A DNA stretch of 64,000 bases, taken from the NCBI GenBank assembly GCA_030849945.1, contig JAVDKK010000003.1, forward strand, positions 558,001 through 622,000, written 5' to 3'. A program made the position numbers and the translations under genes. Shown here piece by piece: positions 34,028 through 42,698 of this stretch. Numbering within the stretch: position 1 is the first letter of the stretch; the number at the start of each line of letters is the position of its first letter. Under the pieces are notes generated by a model. That model was not told the origin of the DNA and did not search any database. It saw only the letters and a list, made by a program, of their open reading frames with translations. Source of the DNA: Schauerella fraxinea. Its GTDB lineage: Bacteria > Pseudomonadota > Gammaproteobacteria > Burkholderiales > Burkholderiaceae_B.

Positions 34028-34196
34028 GCTTTCAATCGAGGCGCTCGGTCAGCGTTTCAATCAGCGTCCTCGGTTAAGCGTCCTTGGTTAAGCGTCTCCG
34101 ATCAGCGTTGTCGGTAAGCATCCCCGGTAAGCATCTCCGGTAGGTATCTCCGGTAGGTATCTCCGGTAGGTATCTCCGGCAAGCGTCGGCAATCGC
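34028..34196. repeat. Degenerate 13-14 bp tandem repeat upstream of ftrA
   Basis: About twelve units resembling ATCTCCGGTAAGC run through the spacer after phaR. Three consecutive 13-base units at 34138-34176 (CGGTAGGTATCTC) are identical and the flanking ones decay in both directions. The 317-base spacer otherwise holds only the ftrA leader region. Confidence 0.85.
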
Positions 34197-34264
34197 GCTT
34201 GCCCAGCCGCCGTTCGAGGTTCAGCGGGGTGTCAGCCGTTCCCGGTTAGGCTCATGAAAACGGT

Positions 34265-34283
34265 TCTTGTTTGCATTGCAAGA
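34265..34283. promoter_or_regulatory. Possible regulatory dyad before ftrA
   Basis: TCTTG and CAAGA flank a nine-base AT-richer centre (TTTGCATTG) 41 bases before the ftrA start. It is a candidate operator. It is not a clear Fur box, and no convincing -35/-10 pair is visible. Confidence 0.25.
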
Positions 34284-34323
34284 GCCTTTTTTCAGAGCAA
34301 TCGAGACGAACAGGACACCTCAG

Positions 34324-34869
34324 ATGATGAAGCAGGTCGTGGGCATGGCCGCAGGATTGGCCATGACATTGGGCATGTGCGCGCACGCGTCGGCAGCGGA
34401 ATATCCCATTGGTAAACCCGCTCAGAAGGGCGGTATGGAGATCGGCGCGGTGTATCTGCAGCCGATCGAAATGGACCCGCCCGGCATGATGCGCCCGGCG
34501 AAAGATTCGGATATCCATCTCGAAGCCGACATCCACGCCTTGGCCGACAACGCCACCGGTTTTCCGGAAGGCGAGTGGATGCCCTACCTGACCGTGCAGT
34601 TCGAACTGCAGAAAGAAGGCAGCAACAACGTCCAGAAGGGCACGTTCATGCCCATGGTCGCCAACGACGGTCCGCACTACGGCGACAACGTCAAGCTGGA
34701 AGGCCCGGGCAAATACAAGCTGAAGTACACGATCTCGCCGCCGGGTGGCGAGGGATCGCACTTCGGTCGTCACATCGATAAGGAAACGGGCGTAGGCCCC
34801 TGGTTCGCACCGTTCGTGCTTGACTACACCTTCGTGTACGCCGGTACGGGCAAGAAGGGTGGGTATTGA
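34324..34869 (+). CDS. ftrA: FtrA, P19-like periplasmic iron-binding protein
   Basis: A 181-residue exported protein of the P19/TpdA family that binds ferrous iron in the periplasm for the FtrABCD transporter. The signal peptide ends near AHASAAEYP. The mature protein contains GGMEIGAVYLQPIEM, DIHLEADIHALADN and GSHFGRHIDKETGVGPWF, with the Met and His residues used as metal ligands in P19. Two ATG codons at 34324 and 34327 are possible; AGGA is eight bases before the first. It begins a four-gene operon. Confidence 0.93.
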   Translation: MMKQVVGMAAGLAMTLGMCAHASAAEYPIGKPAQKGGMEIGAVYLQPIEMDPPGMMRPAKDSDIHLEADIHALADNATGFPEGEWMPYLTVQFELQKEGSNNVQKGTFMPMVANDGPHYGDNVKLEGPGKYKLKYTISPPGGEGSHFGRHIDKETGVGPWFAPFVLDYTFVYAGTGKKGGY

Positions 34870-34871
34870 TT

Positions 34872-35216
34872 GTGAAACGGTGGCGTCAAGCGGTGCTCGG
34901 CGTCGCACTCATGGGGGCAGCAGTGCTGCCCGCCTGTGCGGATGAGCTGCCGACGTTTCAACTGACTTTCAAGCCGGACGGCACGTTCGAACCTGCCCGT
35001 TTGGAGGTTCCTGCTGGGCGCTTCAAAATCGAACTCACCAATGAAAGCAATGAGCCGGTCGAGTTCGAGAGCATTCCGCTACGCAAAGAAAAAGTGTTGG
35101 GCCCCGGGGTGAAATCGTTTGTGGTGATCACCATTTCACGTCCCGGTGAGTATCCCTTTTTCGACGACTTTCATCAAAGCGTCAAGGGCACGCTGGTTGT
35201 GAAGCCCAAGGATTAA
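34872..35216 (+). CDS. ftrB: FtrB, cupredoxin-like periplasmic protein
   Basis: A 114-residue exported cupredoxin-fold protein proposed in Bordetella to oxidise ferrous iron before uptake. The signal peptide ends near LPACADELP. The mature part has a beta-sandwich pattern, FQLTFKPDGTFEPARLEVPAGRFKIELTNES, and a C-terminal GEYPFFDDFHQSVKGTLVV. Classical cupredoxin copper ligands are not obvious. The start is GTG at 34872; a TTG at 34866 overlapping the ftrA stop is an alternative. Confidence 0.9.
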   Translation: MKRWRQAVLGVALMGAAVLPACADELPTFQLTFKPDGTFEPARLEVPAGRFKIELTNESNEPVEFESIPLRKEKVLGPGVKSFVVITISRPGEYPFFDDFHQSVKGTLVVKPKD

Positions 35217-35225
35217 GACAGCAGT

Positions 35226-36080
35226 ATGGAACAGGTTCTTTTCATCGTCTGGCGAGAAAGCGTGGAAGCGCTGCTGATCGTCGGCATTCTCTATACCTGG
35301 TTGCGCGCCACGCCCGAAGGCCGGCGCGGCTTGCCGTATCTTTGGGGTGGCGTGGCGGCCGGCCTGGCTTTGGCCGTGATGCTGGCGCTGGTGCTGTTGG
35401 GCGTTTCGTCTTGGTTGAGCGACGAGGGTCAGGAGTGGTTCCAGGCCGGCATGGCGCTGGTCGCCTGCGCGCTCGTGGTGCAGATGGTGTTCTGGATGCG
35501 CAAGCACGGTCGCACGCTTCAGAGCGAACTGCAGAGCGGCGCGCGCGATTCGATGAACGCGTCGAGCTGGTGGGGCTTGCTGGTACTCGTCATGATCGCG
35601 GTGGCGCGCGAGGGCAGCGAGACCGTGGTGTTCCTGTATGGCACCGTGGCTGCCGGCGAAGCAGCGTCTGACATGGCCATGCTTGCGTTGGCCGGTATCG
35701 GCGGATTCTTCGCCGCACTCATCACCTTCTATATTTTGCAGTTGGGCGGCAAGTTCATCACCTGGCGCCGCTTTTTCGCCGTCACCGAAATACTCTTGCT
35801 GTTGCTCGCGGCCGCCCTGTTGATCGGCGGGCTCGATCACCTCATTTCATTGGGTGTGGTGCCGACCTTGGTCGATCCGATTTGGGACAGCTCCCGGTTG
35901 CTGGACGACAGCAGCGGCATCGGCAAAGTGTTGGCCGATTTCGCCGGCTATCGCGCCTTTCCGGCGTTGACGTCAGTCATCGTCTGGGTGCTCTATTGGG
36001 TGATCGTGGTGGCGCTGCTGCGCCGCGCGCAGCCCGAGGCCGCGCCGCGCAATACCGTGGCGCGTGCGCCAGCGCCATGA
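35226..36080 (+). CDS. ftrC: FtrC, FTR1-family iron permease
   Basis: A 284-residue inner-membrane permease of the FTR1/EfeU type with about seven membrane segments. Both REXXE iron-transport motifs are present: R10-E14 (RESVE) and R128-E132 (REGSE). It imports iron from the periplasmic FtrA/FtrB components. It lies nine bases after ftrB, and its stop overlaps the ftrD ATG. Confidence 0.94.
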   Translation: MEQVLFIVWRESVEALLIVGILYTWLRATPEGRRGLPYLWGGVAAGLALAVMLALVLLGVSSWLSDEGQEWFQAGMALVACALVVQMVFWMRKHGRTLQSELQSGARDSMNASSWWGLLVLVMIAVAREGSETVVFLYGTVAAGEAASDMAMLALAGIGGFFAALITFYILQLGGKFITWRRFFAVTEILLLLLAAALLIGGLDHLISLGVVPTLVDPIWDSSRLLDDSSGIGKVLADFAGYRAFPALTSVIVWVLYWVIVVALLRRAQPEAAPRNTVARAPAP

Positions 36081-37468
36081 CTGCCGTGCTCGCCCGTTCG
36101 GCGTCGCGCGCGGCGGACTTCCTGCGCGATCATGCCCCACTGCTTCGCAAGTTGCAGTGGGGCATTGTGCTTGTGTACGCATTTTTGCTCATTGTGCCGG
36201 CGATCATGCCGCTGCCGGATAACGCCGCCTCGGTCTTCAATAATCTGACCGTGGTGTCGCAGTTCGCGTTTTGGGGCATCTGGTGGCCTTTCGTATTGGT
36301 GTCGATGCCATTGCTGGGCCGAACCTGGTGCGGCACGCTCTGTCCGGAAGGGATGTTGTCGGAGTGGGCCAGCGAGCACGGCCAGGGTCACGCCATCCCC
36401 AAGTGGATGCGGTGGGGCGGCTGGCCTTTCGTGGCGTTCGCGGGCACCACCGTCTACGGTCAGTTGATCAGCGTATATCAATATCCGGCAGCGGTACTCG
36501 TGGTGCTGGGCGGATCGACCGTGGCCGCCATGATCGTGGGGTGGCGCTATGGCCGCAGCAAGCGTGTCTGGTGCAAATACCTCTGTCCGGTCAACGGCGT
36601 CTTCAATCTGCTGGCCAAGATGGCGCCGTGGCACTTCAAAGTCGACGAAACCGCGTGGCGCCATCCGGTCGTGCGCATCGAGTCGATCAACTGTGCGCCG
36701 CTGGTTCCGTTGCGGCACATGAAGGGCGCGGGCGACTGCCATATGTGCGGCCGGTGCAGCGGCTATCGCGGCGCGATCACGTTAACGCCACGATCTCCGG
36801 AAGAAGAGATCGTCAACGTGGCGGACGGCGATCCCTGGCAGACCGCGTTGATCCTGTTTGGCATGATGGGCTTGGCCATGGGCGCCTTCCTGTGGAGCGC
36901 AAGTCCGTGGTTCGTGGTGTACAAGCAGGCGGCAGCCACGTGGTTGGTCGAGCACGATATTTTGTGGCCGCTGCTGGACAACGCGCCCTGGTACATCCTC
37001 ACTCACTACCCGGAGCTCAACGACAGTTTTTCGTGGCTGGACGGCTCAGGCATTTTGCTGTTCGTCGTGGGCGCCATGGTGGTGATCGGCGGCGCTGCGT
37101 TTGCCGGCCTTTGGGTGGCCGATCGCGTGTTGCCGCCGGTGTCGGGCGCGCCCCGCACGCCCATGGGCCGTGCCAGTCTGCACAAGCTGGCGCAATGCCT
37201 GATTCCCGTCGCCGGCGTGGGCGTGTTTCTGGGGCTCTCCGCCACCACGCTCACATTGCTCAAGCATGAAGGCATGGGCACGGGCTGGGCCAATAGCGTG
37301 CGCTTCACCTTGCTCGCGCTCGCGGTGGCGTGGAGCTTGAAAATGGGCGCGCGCATCATCGCGCAGCGTCATGGTGCGCTGTGGCAGAATGCCACGGCGC
37401 TTGCCGCCACCGCGATTGGGCTGGTGCCCTTCGTGTGGGCATGGATCCTCTTTTTCGTGGTGTGGTGA
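36077..37468 (+). CDS. ftrD: FtrD, membrane 4Fe-4S ferredoxin protein
   Basis: A 463-residue polytopic membrane protein with cysteine motifs CGTLCPEG, CKYLCPVNG and CHMCGRCSG, as in NapH/RdxA-like iron-sulfur proteins. In Bordetella FtrD is thought to take electrons away from the FtrB/FtrC iron oxidation step. Several membrane segments flank the cluster region, with three more in the C-terminal half. The ATG overlaps ftrC. No terminator with a clear T-run follows. Confidence 0.92.
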   Translation: MTAVLARSASRAADFLRDHAPLLRKLQWGIVLVYAFLLIVPAIMPLPDNAASVFNNLTVVSQFAFWGIWWPFVLVSMPLLGRTWCGTLCPEGMLSEWASEHGQGHAIPKWMRWGGWPFVAFAGTTVYGQLISVYQYPAAVLVVLGGSTVAAMIVGWRYGRSKRVWCKYLCPVNGVFNLLAKMAPWHFKVDETAWRHPVVRIESINCAPLVPLRHMKGAGDCHMCGRCSGYRGAITLTPRSPEEEIVNVADGDPWQTALILFGMMGLAMGAFLWSASPWFVVYKQAAATWLVEHDILWPLLDNAPWYILTHYPELNDSFSWLDGSGILLFVVGAMVVIGGAAFAGLWVADRVLPPVSGAPRTPMGRASLHKLAQCLIPVAGVGVFLGLSATTLTLLKHEGMGTGWANSVRFTLLALAVAWSLKMGARIIAQRHGALWQNATALAATAIGLVPFVWAWILFFVVW

Positions 37469-37571
37469 AGCGCGCTCGGTGAGCAGGGCGCTTGGGCCTG
37501 TTCACCGGTAGCGTCGGGGGCGATCGTTTGGTCTCGCCCGCGGTCAATCCAACCCTTGAACGTGCTACGCC

Positions 37572-38477
37572 ATGCGCCCCTACGCTTACCGACTGCTCAA
37601 TGTATTTTCGGAATCGACCTTCGACGGCAATCCGCTGTGCGTCTTTGAGGATGGCACGGGCCTGACCGATGCCGAGATGCAGTTATTGGCGCGCCAATTC
37701 AATCTCTCCGAAACCACATTTCTGCTGCCTTCCGAGGCAGCCGATCGGCGCGTGCGCGTGTTTACACCCGGCGCCGAGATGCGGTTTGCCGGACACCCCG
37801 CGATCGGCTCGGCGCATGTGGTGCGCGCGCTCGACAAAGCTGATCGATTTCGCGATCGTGTCACCCTCGCATTTGCCGCCGGCCTGGTGCCGCTCGTGGC
37901 CGATGGGGATGTGTGGACGTTTATCGCACCTGCGCCCGGTGGCGTGCAGGCGCGGGCGGCAGGGATTGATCGCGCAACCGCTGCGGCATGGTTCGGGCTT
38001 GCGGCCGACGATCTGGCCGACGATCCGATGTGGGTCGACACGGGCTCAGATCAGTTATTGATCCCGTTGACCAATGCCGACGCCGTCTCACGCGCCAAGC
38101 CAGACGCAGGTCTGGTCTCTGACTGGCCGACAAGCAGCATTGGACGGCGCACGGCCTATCTCTTCGAGGTGCCGAAGGCGACTACTGCGGTGGGTGGTGG
38201 CAGTGACGCATCGCGTATGAGCGCGACGGTTCGTGTGCGCTACTTTTTCGTGCCACCCGCAGGCGGCGTTTCTGAGGATCCCGGCACGGGATCGGCGAGC
38301 GCCAATCTCGGCGGCTGGTGGCAGGCGACCCAAAAACCGTTGCCGCTGCGCGCGACGGTGATGCAGGGCGTGGAAATGCAGCGAACGTGCCACTTGCAAC
38401 TGCAAGTGGATGAAGGCGGCGCCATTCACGTCGGCGGACGCGTACGAGAAATAGGCCGCGGCACGATGACGCTGTAG
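37572..38477 (+). CDS. PhzF-family isomerase-like protein
   Basis: A 301-residue protein with the diaminopimelate-epimerase-like fold of the PhzF family. Conserved motifs are YRLLNVFSESTFDGNPLCVF, NLSETTFLLP with the catalytic Glu, MRFAGHPAIGSAHV, and the late EDPGTGSASANLGGWW. Most bacterial members are not involved in phenazine synthesis and have unknown substrates; no phenazine genes are nearby. It is preceded by a 103-base spacer and followed by a bidirectional terminator. Confidence 0.9.
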   Translation: MRPYAYRLLNVFSESTFDGNPLCVFEDGTGLTDAEMQLLARQFNLSETTFLLPSEAADRRVRVFTPGAEMRFAGHPAIGSAHVVRALDKADRFRDRVTLAFAAGLVPLVADGDVWTFIAPAPGGVQARAAGIDRATAAAWFGLAADDLADDPMWVDTGSDQLLIPLTNADAVSRAKPDAGLVSDWPTSSIGRRTAYLFEVPKATTAVGGGSDASRMSATVRVRYFFVPPAGGVSEDPGTGSASANLGGWWQATQKPLPLRATVMQGVEMQRTCHLQLQVDEGGAIHVGGRVREIGRGTMTL

Positions 38478-38482
38478 ACGAA

Positions 38483-38512
38483 AAAAATGCGCACTCGAAA
38501 GCGCGCATTTTT
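38483..38512. terminator. Bidirectional terminator between PhzF and BON genes
   Basis: AAAAATGCGC (38483-38492) pairs with GCGCATTTTT (38503-38512) around ten bases. A-rich and T-rich flanks allow function for both convergent genes. Confidence 0.82.
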
Positions 38513-38574
38513 CGTCCCGGAGAAAAGGCGGCCAAAAGCGCGTGTTGGGCGCTGGCCGCTTTCCCTCAACCGGT

Positions 38575-38919
38575 TTACTTGGCCTTGGTGGCGTCAACCT
38601 TGATCAGGTTCTTGACTTGCTTCACACCGTTGACGTCACGCGTCACGCGAGCGGCCAGGTCGGCTTGGGCGGCCGTAGCCACAGTGCCCGTCAGTTGAAC
38701 CACGCCTTCGGTCGTTTCGACGGCGACGTCCAAAGCGCTGAGATCTTTCTCGGCAACGATGGCGGCCTTGACCTTGGTGGTCAGTACGGCGTCGGAGGTG
38801 TATTCACCCACGGATTGCTTCGGCTCATTGGTCGTCGTCGTGCTGGCGGCCATGGCGATGGACGAAAAGGCGACGGTCGAGCCAATGGCGGCGGCGGCGA
38901 GCAGTTTTTGAAAAGTCAT
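38575..38919 (-). CDS. BON-domain periplasmic protein
   Basis: A 114-residue exported protein with a signal peptide ending AMAAST and one BON domain (about 40-110: SDAVLTTKVKAAIVAEKDL, VQLTGTVATAAQADLAARVTRDVNGVKQVKN). BON proteins such as OsmY bind membranes or act as periplasmic chaperones under osmotic stress. AGGAG seven bases before the ATG sets the start; the longer upstream reading covers the next gene. A DUF1328 peptide gene lies upstream on the same strand, a common stress-related pairing. Confidence 0.92.
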   Translation of the reverse strand: MTFQKLLAAAAIGSTVAFSSIAMAASTTTTNEPKQSVGEYTSDAVLTTKVKAAIVAEKDLSALDVAVETTEGVVQLTGTVATAAQADLAARVTRDVNGVKQVKNLIKVDATKAK

Positions 38920-38971
38920 GAGTAATCTCCTACTGGGTAAACAAAGACAGTTTGCGCGGCAAACGTCGCGC

Positions 38972-39136
38972 TTATTTTTTTCGGAACATGCCGCTAAGTA
39001 TCGAAAGCACGGCGAGCACGAGAAAAACGTAAAACAAAATTTTGGCGATACCTGCAGCGCCGGCAGCAATGTTGCCGAAGCCCAGGATGGCGGCGATGAT
39101 CGCGATGACGAAAAAGACAACTGCGTAATGCAGCAT
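38972..39136 (-). CDS. DUF1328 small membrane peptide (YtjA-like)
   Basis: A 54-residue protein with two hydrophobic helices, beginning MLHYAVVFFVIAIIAAILGFGNIAAGAAGIAKILFYVF and ending in a basic FRKK. This matches the DUF1328/YtjA family of small inner-membrane proteins, of unknown function. CAGGAG precedes the ATG. It is 52 bases upstream of the BON gene and probably in the same transcript. Confidence 0.92.
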   Translation of the reverse strand: MLHYAVVFFVIAIIAAILGFGNIAAGAAGIAKILFYVFLVLAVLSILSGMFRKK

Positions 39137-39596
39137 GGTGATGCTCCTGTCGGTTCGCGGCGCGTCCAACGCGTTGATCAAATAACCTGCTGGATCGTTT
39201 TCAAAAGCCTGCTGGATCGTCTTCCATCCGATTCTCGGGCAGTCGGGCGGTAATGAAGATTCTCAAGCAGTCGGCTGGCGTTGAAAGTCGATCGGAGGGA
39301 TAAGCCACCTACATCTTCACAACATCTCAACCAGCGAGGTCAAGTTACGGTTGTGCCGCAGCCCTGTCAAACGGGGCTTGTGGGTAAATGTAACGCCGAT
39401 GACCCGGCATATTTGTGATCTGCAGCATGCAGAATTTCCCGATGACGCTATCGTGTGACGACCACGGCAGTGGCATCGCCACGACGGGATTGCAAACCCT
39501 ACCGATCAGCGTGCAACCATCGAAAGAATGCGGGCTGCGACCGTTACAAGTGGGCAATGCTTTGATCGGCTTTGCATTCTCGACGTTACACCGCGG
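39137..39596. other. 460-base spacer without a supported gene
   Basis: Apart from the paired duplications at 39186-39285, no gene, terminator or clear promoter is seen. Short readings (39345-39557 minus, 39415-39828 plus) lack ribosome sites and family resemblance; the second is mostly antisense to the next gene. Confidence 0.6.
39186..39285. repeat. Two adjacent direct duplications (22 bp and 28 bp)
   Basis: A 22-base pair of copies (39186-39207, 39208-39229) sharing CCTGCTGGATCGT is followed immediately by a 28-base pair (39230-39257, 39258-39285) sharing GATTCTC and GCAGTCGG. The copies within each pair are similar, the two units unrelated. Confidence 0.85.
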
Positions 39597-40277
39597 TCAT
39601 AGCTTGAGGGCTTTCGGCACCAGTTTCGCGGCGCTGTACACCTGGCGAAAGATCGCAATCTCGTCTTCCGATAAACCGCGCTTGCGCAGTCCATGGAAAA
39701 GCCGACGTAGATCGGAGTTGGCGGCCTGCACGGCAGTCAGACATCGCCGGCCCAGTTCGAGATCCATCAACGCGATCTGCGGATCGGCATCGTCGCCGTC
39801 GCAACGCGCGAAGATTTCTTTCGGATAGAGATGACCGTGCTTGAATGCCGCGCGATGCATGCGCAGCAGGTGCTCGGCCAGCAAGCGGTAGATTTTTGCG
39901 CGTGTATGTGCCGGCCATCGATTGTCGCGCAGGCCTTGCTCCAGACTCACATACCCTGCCAATTCGCGCGTGGCCAGTACGGCTTCCCAAATGCCCCCCA
40001 CACGCCGCATATCGAAATGCACCAGTTCGGGCGTGGCCACCCCAAGCTGGTTCAGGCGTTTAAGATTGCGCGCTTCACGCAAGAACGTGGGACGCCCGAG
40101 TGGGTAGCGCAGCGACTTGAACAGGAAATTGCGTTGCCGCTTGATGTAGTAGCCGGTGCCGTCGGCGTCACGCACAAATTGCACGCCACTTTCTCCGCCA
40201 CGCCGATGATTGGGCGGCTCGACCCACTCGCCTTGCCATTGCCACCAATCGATTGTCTGAGTTTGCGCGTGAGGCAC
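39597..40277 (-). CDS. LPS-kinase-like (Kdo/WaaP, InaA-type) protein
   Basis: A 226-residue protein kinase-fold protein. It has GTGYYIKRQRN with the presumed ATP-binding Lys, a catalytic-loop-like HGHLYPKEIF in place of HxDxxxxN, and LMDLELGRR replacing the DFG-type metal motif. These match the InaA/WaaP lipopolysaccharide kinase superfamily. Related proteins phosphorylate LPS core sugars, but InaA-like members are poorly known. It starts 14 bases after the end of the next upstream gene on the same strand. Loss of the canonical loop Asp (GHL) makes activity uncertain. Confidence 0.8.
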   Translation of the reverse strand: MPHAQTQTIDWWQWQGEWVEPPNHRRGGESGVQFVRDADGTGYYIKRQRNFLFKSLRYPLGRPTFLREARNLKRLNQLGVATPELVHFDMRRVGGIWEAVLATRELAGYVSLEQGLRDNRWPAHTRAKIYRLLAEHLLRMHRAAFKHGHLYPKEIFARCDGDDADPQIALMDLELGRRCLTAVQAANSDLRRLFHGLRKRGLSEDEIAIFRQVYSAAKLVPKALKL

Positions 40278-40291
40278 TGCGTCTCCTGCAT

Positions 40292-41434
40292 TCAGCTAAC
40301 GGGTATTTTCTTGAATGGGGTGTGTTGTTCGAGTTCGCCGATATAGGCGTCGATCGCCTCGGTTTCGCGGTCGAGAAAATCGCCGATGGCTTCGGCAAAC
40401 CGTTCGTCGGCGATCCAATGGGCGGACCACGTCGGCGTGGGCAACAATCCGCGCGCCATCTTGTGTTCGCCTTGCGCGCCACCCTCGAAAGCCGTTAATC
40501 CATGCGCAATACAGTAGGCAATGCTCTGTAGATAACAGGTTTCGAAGTGCAGGCCGGAGACGAAGGATTGCGTGCCCCAATAGCGGCCATACACAATGCC
40601 ATCAGCCACCACATCCAGGGCGCACGCGATCGGTGCGCCGTCGCGATAGGCCATGATGAGCAGCAACTGCTCGGGCATCTCGGCATGCCATCGCGCAAAG
40701 CACGCGCGTGATAAATAGGGCGGGTTGCCGTGGTCGTAATACGTTTGCGCATAGCACCGATAAAAGAAATCCAGCGCGGCTTCGTCCAGTGTGGCACCGC
40801 GCAACCAGGTGAACGAGACGCCCGCATCGGCTACCCGCCGGCGATCCTGTTTGATTTTCTTGCGCTTGTCGTGACTCATGGTCGCGAGAAACGCATCCAT
40901 GTCGGCGTAATCCGCATTGCGCCAATGAAATTGCACCCCTTCACGCAGCATGAAGCCCGATTGCGATAGCGCCTCGACATCGGCGGCGTGGGTGAACAAG
41001 ATGTGCAACGATGCAATGTGGTGATGCTTGGCCAGCGCGATGGCGCCGCGTGCCAGCATCACGCGATGGTCGTGCGTGTGGGCCAGCAGCCGCGGCCCGC
41101 TGACTGGCGTGAAGGGCACCGCGCACAGGAGCTTCGGGTAGTACGCCAAACCATGACGCGCAAACGCATCGGCCCAGGCGTAGTCGAATACATATTCGCC
41201 GCGTGAGTGCGCTTTCACATAAAGAGGCATGGCCCCGACCAGACGATCGTTTTGACGCAGGGCCAGAAAGTAGGGCGTCCAGCCGGTGCGCGTCGAGGCG
41301 CACCCGGTATCGTGCAGGGCGCTCAAAAACGCATGCTGCATGAATGGATACGTGCCAGCAAGGGCGTTCCATTCCGGCGCGGTAAACGCGTCAAGTGAAG
41401 TCTCAATCGTGAGAACGGGGTCGTTGGCGTCCAT
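40292..41434 (-). CDS. COG3146-type GNAT acyltransferase
   Basis: A 380-residue member of the COG3146/DUF482 family, a double-GNAT-fold group related to FemAB-like and peptidoglycan-associated acyltransferases. Typical sequences are NDRLVGAMPLYVKAHSRGEYVFDYAWADAFARHGLAYYPKLLCAVPFTPVSG, FHWRNADYADMDAFLATMSHDKRKKIKQDRRRV and ALDVVADGIVYGRYWG. The substrate is unknown. The ATG at 41434 follows the divergent DUF455 gene region. Co-oriented with the kinase-like gene, 14 bases apart. Confidence 0.88.
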   Translation of the reverse strand: MDANDPVLTIETSLDAFTAPEWNALAGTYPFMQHAFLSALHDTGCASTRTGWTPYFLALRQNDRLVGAMPLYVKAHSRGEYVFDYAWADAFARHGLAYYPKLLCAVPFTPVSGPRLLAHTHDHRVMLARGAIALAKHHHIASLHILFTHAADVEALSQSGFMLREGVQFHWRNADYADMDAFLATMSHDKRKKIKQDRRRVADAGVSFTWLRGATLDEAALDFFYRCYAQTYYDHGNPPYLSRACFARWHAEMPEQLLLIMAYRDGAPIACALDVVADGIVYGRYWGTQSFVSGLHFETCYLQSIAYCIAHGLTAFEGGAQGEHKMARGLLPTPTWSAHWIADERFAEAIGDFLDRETEAIDAYIGELEQHTPFKKIPVS

Positions 41435-41549
41435 GCGGCGATTATGGCAGGTTGCAGCGGATGGGATAATGACCGCCGATCGAAACGTGTCGCCAGTGCG
41501 CCAGCACCGGATGCGGCTTCGCCACAAGATCGTCAATAGGAACCCGTTT

Positions 41550-42428
41550 TTGAATCACGACTTGTCCATCCGGCACCTGGCGCTTGCCGCGCTCGTGTGC
41601 TGCGATCCCGCAGATAAGGTGGCGGCCGTACGCGCAATTCCTGACGACGCGCCGATCGATGCCCCTCAACGCCTCACCGCGTCCTCACCCGTGCCGGGCC
41701 GGCCAGCCAAGCCTGATTGCGTGCCGCCCGCACAGGTGCCACGCCGCGCGATCGGCACCCCGGCCGGCCGCGCGGCCTTGCTGCATGCGATTGCGCACAT
41801 CGAATTCAATGCCATCAATCTGGCGCTCGACGCGCTGTGGCGCTTTGAAGGCATGCCGCCCGATTACTACCGCGATTGGCTGATCGTTGCGAAAGAAGAG
41901 GCGTATCACTTCACGTTATTGCAGGATCATCTGGCGACTTTAGGACATCGCTACGGCGACTTTCCGGCGCACAAGGGGCTTTGGCAGATGGCCGAGCGCA
42001 CGCAAGACGACGTGCTGGCGCGCATGGCGCTCGTGCCCCGCACGCTCGAGGCGCGTGGATTGGATGCCTCGCCCGCCATCCGCGACAAGCTCATCCGGGT
42101 GGGCGATGAGGCGGGCGCGGCAATCCTCGACATTATTTTGCGTGACGAGATCGGTCATGTAGCGATCGGCAATCGCTGGTACCGCTACGCCTGCGCGCAG
42201 CAGGGGCTGGCACCGCTGGCAGCCTACCCGGTGCTGGCCGCGAAATACGACGCGCCTCGGCTGCGGGGGCCCTTTAATCTCGCGGCGCGGCGGCAAGCGG
42301 GTTTCGACGAAGACGAGCTCGCCGCGCTCGATGCGCCGCGGGATGTATCCACTGAGTCGGCTAAAGGTGGCTCAACAATCGACTCTATAGGGCAACACGC
42401 TTTACCGGGCCGTGATCGACGGGGCTGA
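41550..42428 (+). CDS. DUF455 ferritin-like protein
   Basis: A 292-residue protein of the DUF455 family, with a ferritin-like four-helix pattern and putative di-metal ligands in HIEFNAINLALDALWRF, AKEEAYHFTLLQDHL and LRDEIGHVAIGNRWYRY. Function is unknown; the motifs resemble MiaE and other di-iron enzymes. The TTG at 41550, with AGGA eight bases before it, gives the compact family start (LSIRHLALAALVCCDPADKVAAV). An ATG at 41511 would add 13 residues. The last 30 residues are a non-conserved tail. Divergent from the COG3146 gene. Confidence 0.85.
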   Translation: MNHDLSIRHLALAALVCCDPADKVAAVRAIPDDAPIDAPQRLTASSPVPGRPAKPDCVPPAQVPRRAIGTPAGRAALLHAIAHIEFNAINLALDALWRFEGMPPDYYRDWLIVAKEEAYHFTLLQDHLATLGHRYGDFPAHKGLWQMAERTQDDVLARMALVPRTLEARGLDASPAIRDKLIRVGDEAGAAILDIILRDEIGHVAIGNRWYRYACAQQGLAPLAAYPVLAAKYDAPRLRGPFNLAARRQAGFDEDELAALDAPRDVSTESAKGGSTIDSIGQHALPGRDRRG

Positions 42429-42464
42429 TCGGACCTGTTGAGGCTAGCTGTGGTGGCGCAACGC

Positions 42465-42530
42465 CGTCATCATGCCAGCCCAGCGTCATCATGTCGGCCA
42501 AGTGGAGAGGTCAGCCAAGTGGAGAGGTCA
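42465..42530. repeat. Tandem 19-bp and 17-bp duplications
   Basis: Two 19-base copies starting CGTCATCATG (42465-42483, 42484-42502) overlap two perfect 17-base copies, GCCAAGTGGAGAGGTCA (42497-42513, 42514-42530). They lie in the spacer between the DUF455 and SOD genes; the rest of that spacer shows nothing recognisable. Confidence 0.85.
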
Positions 42531-42698
42531 GCTCCAGGGGTGTTGTTGGGTAACTGCCCTCGCAAATGTTGATTTGCAGCGCCTTCAACCGCTGTCTAAC
42601 TGAAGCAAACCTTAACGGTTTGACGCCAGCCTCTAACGCTTCAAGGGCATGGGCAGTGATAGGGTGAGGACTCTCGTCAACTTTTGTCAGGACGCCCC

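Noticed and set aside
39345..39557. 70-residue minus-strand reading in the spacer after the DUF1328 gene
   Set aside because: No ribosome site, unusual composition and no recognisable family.
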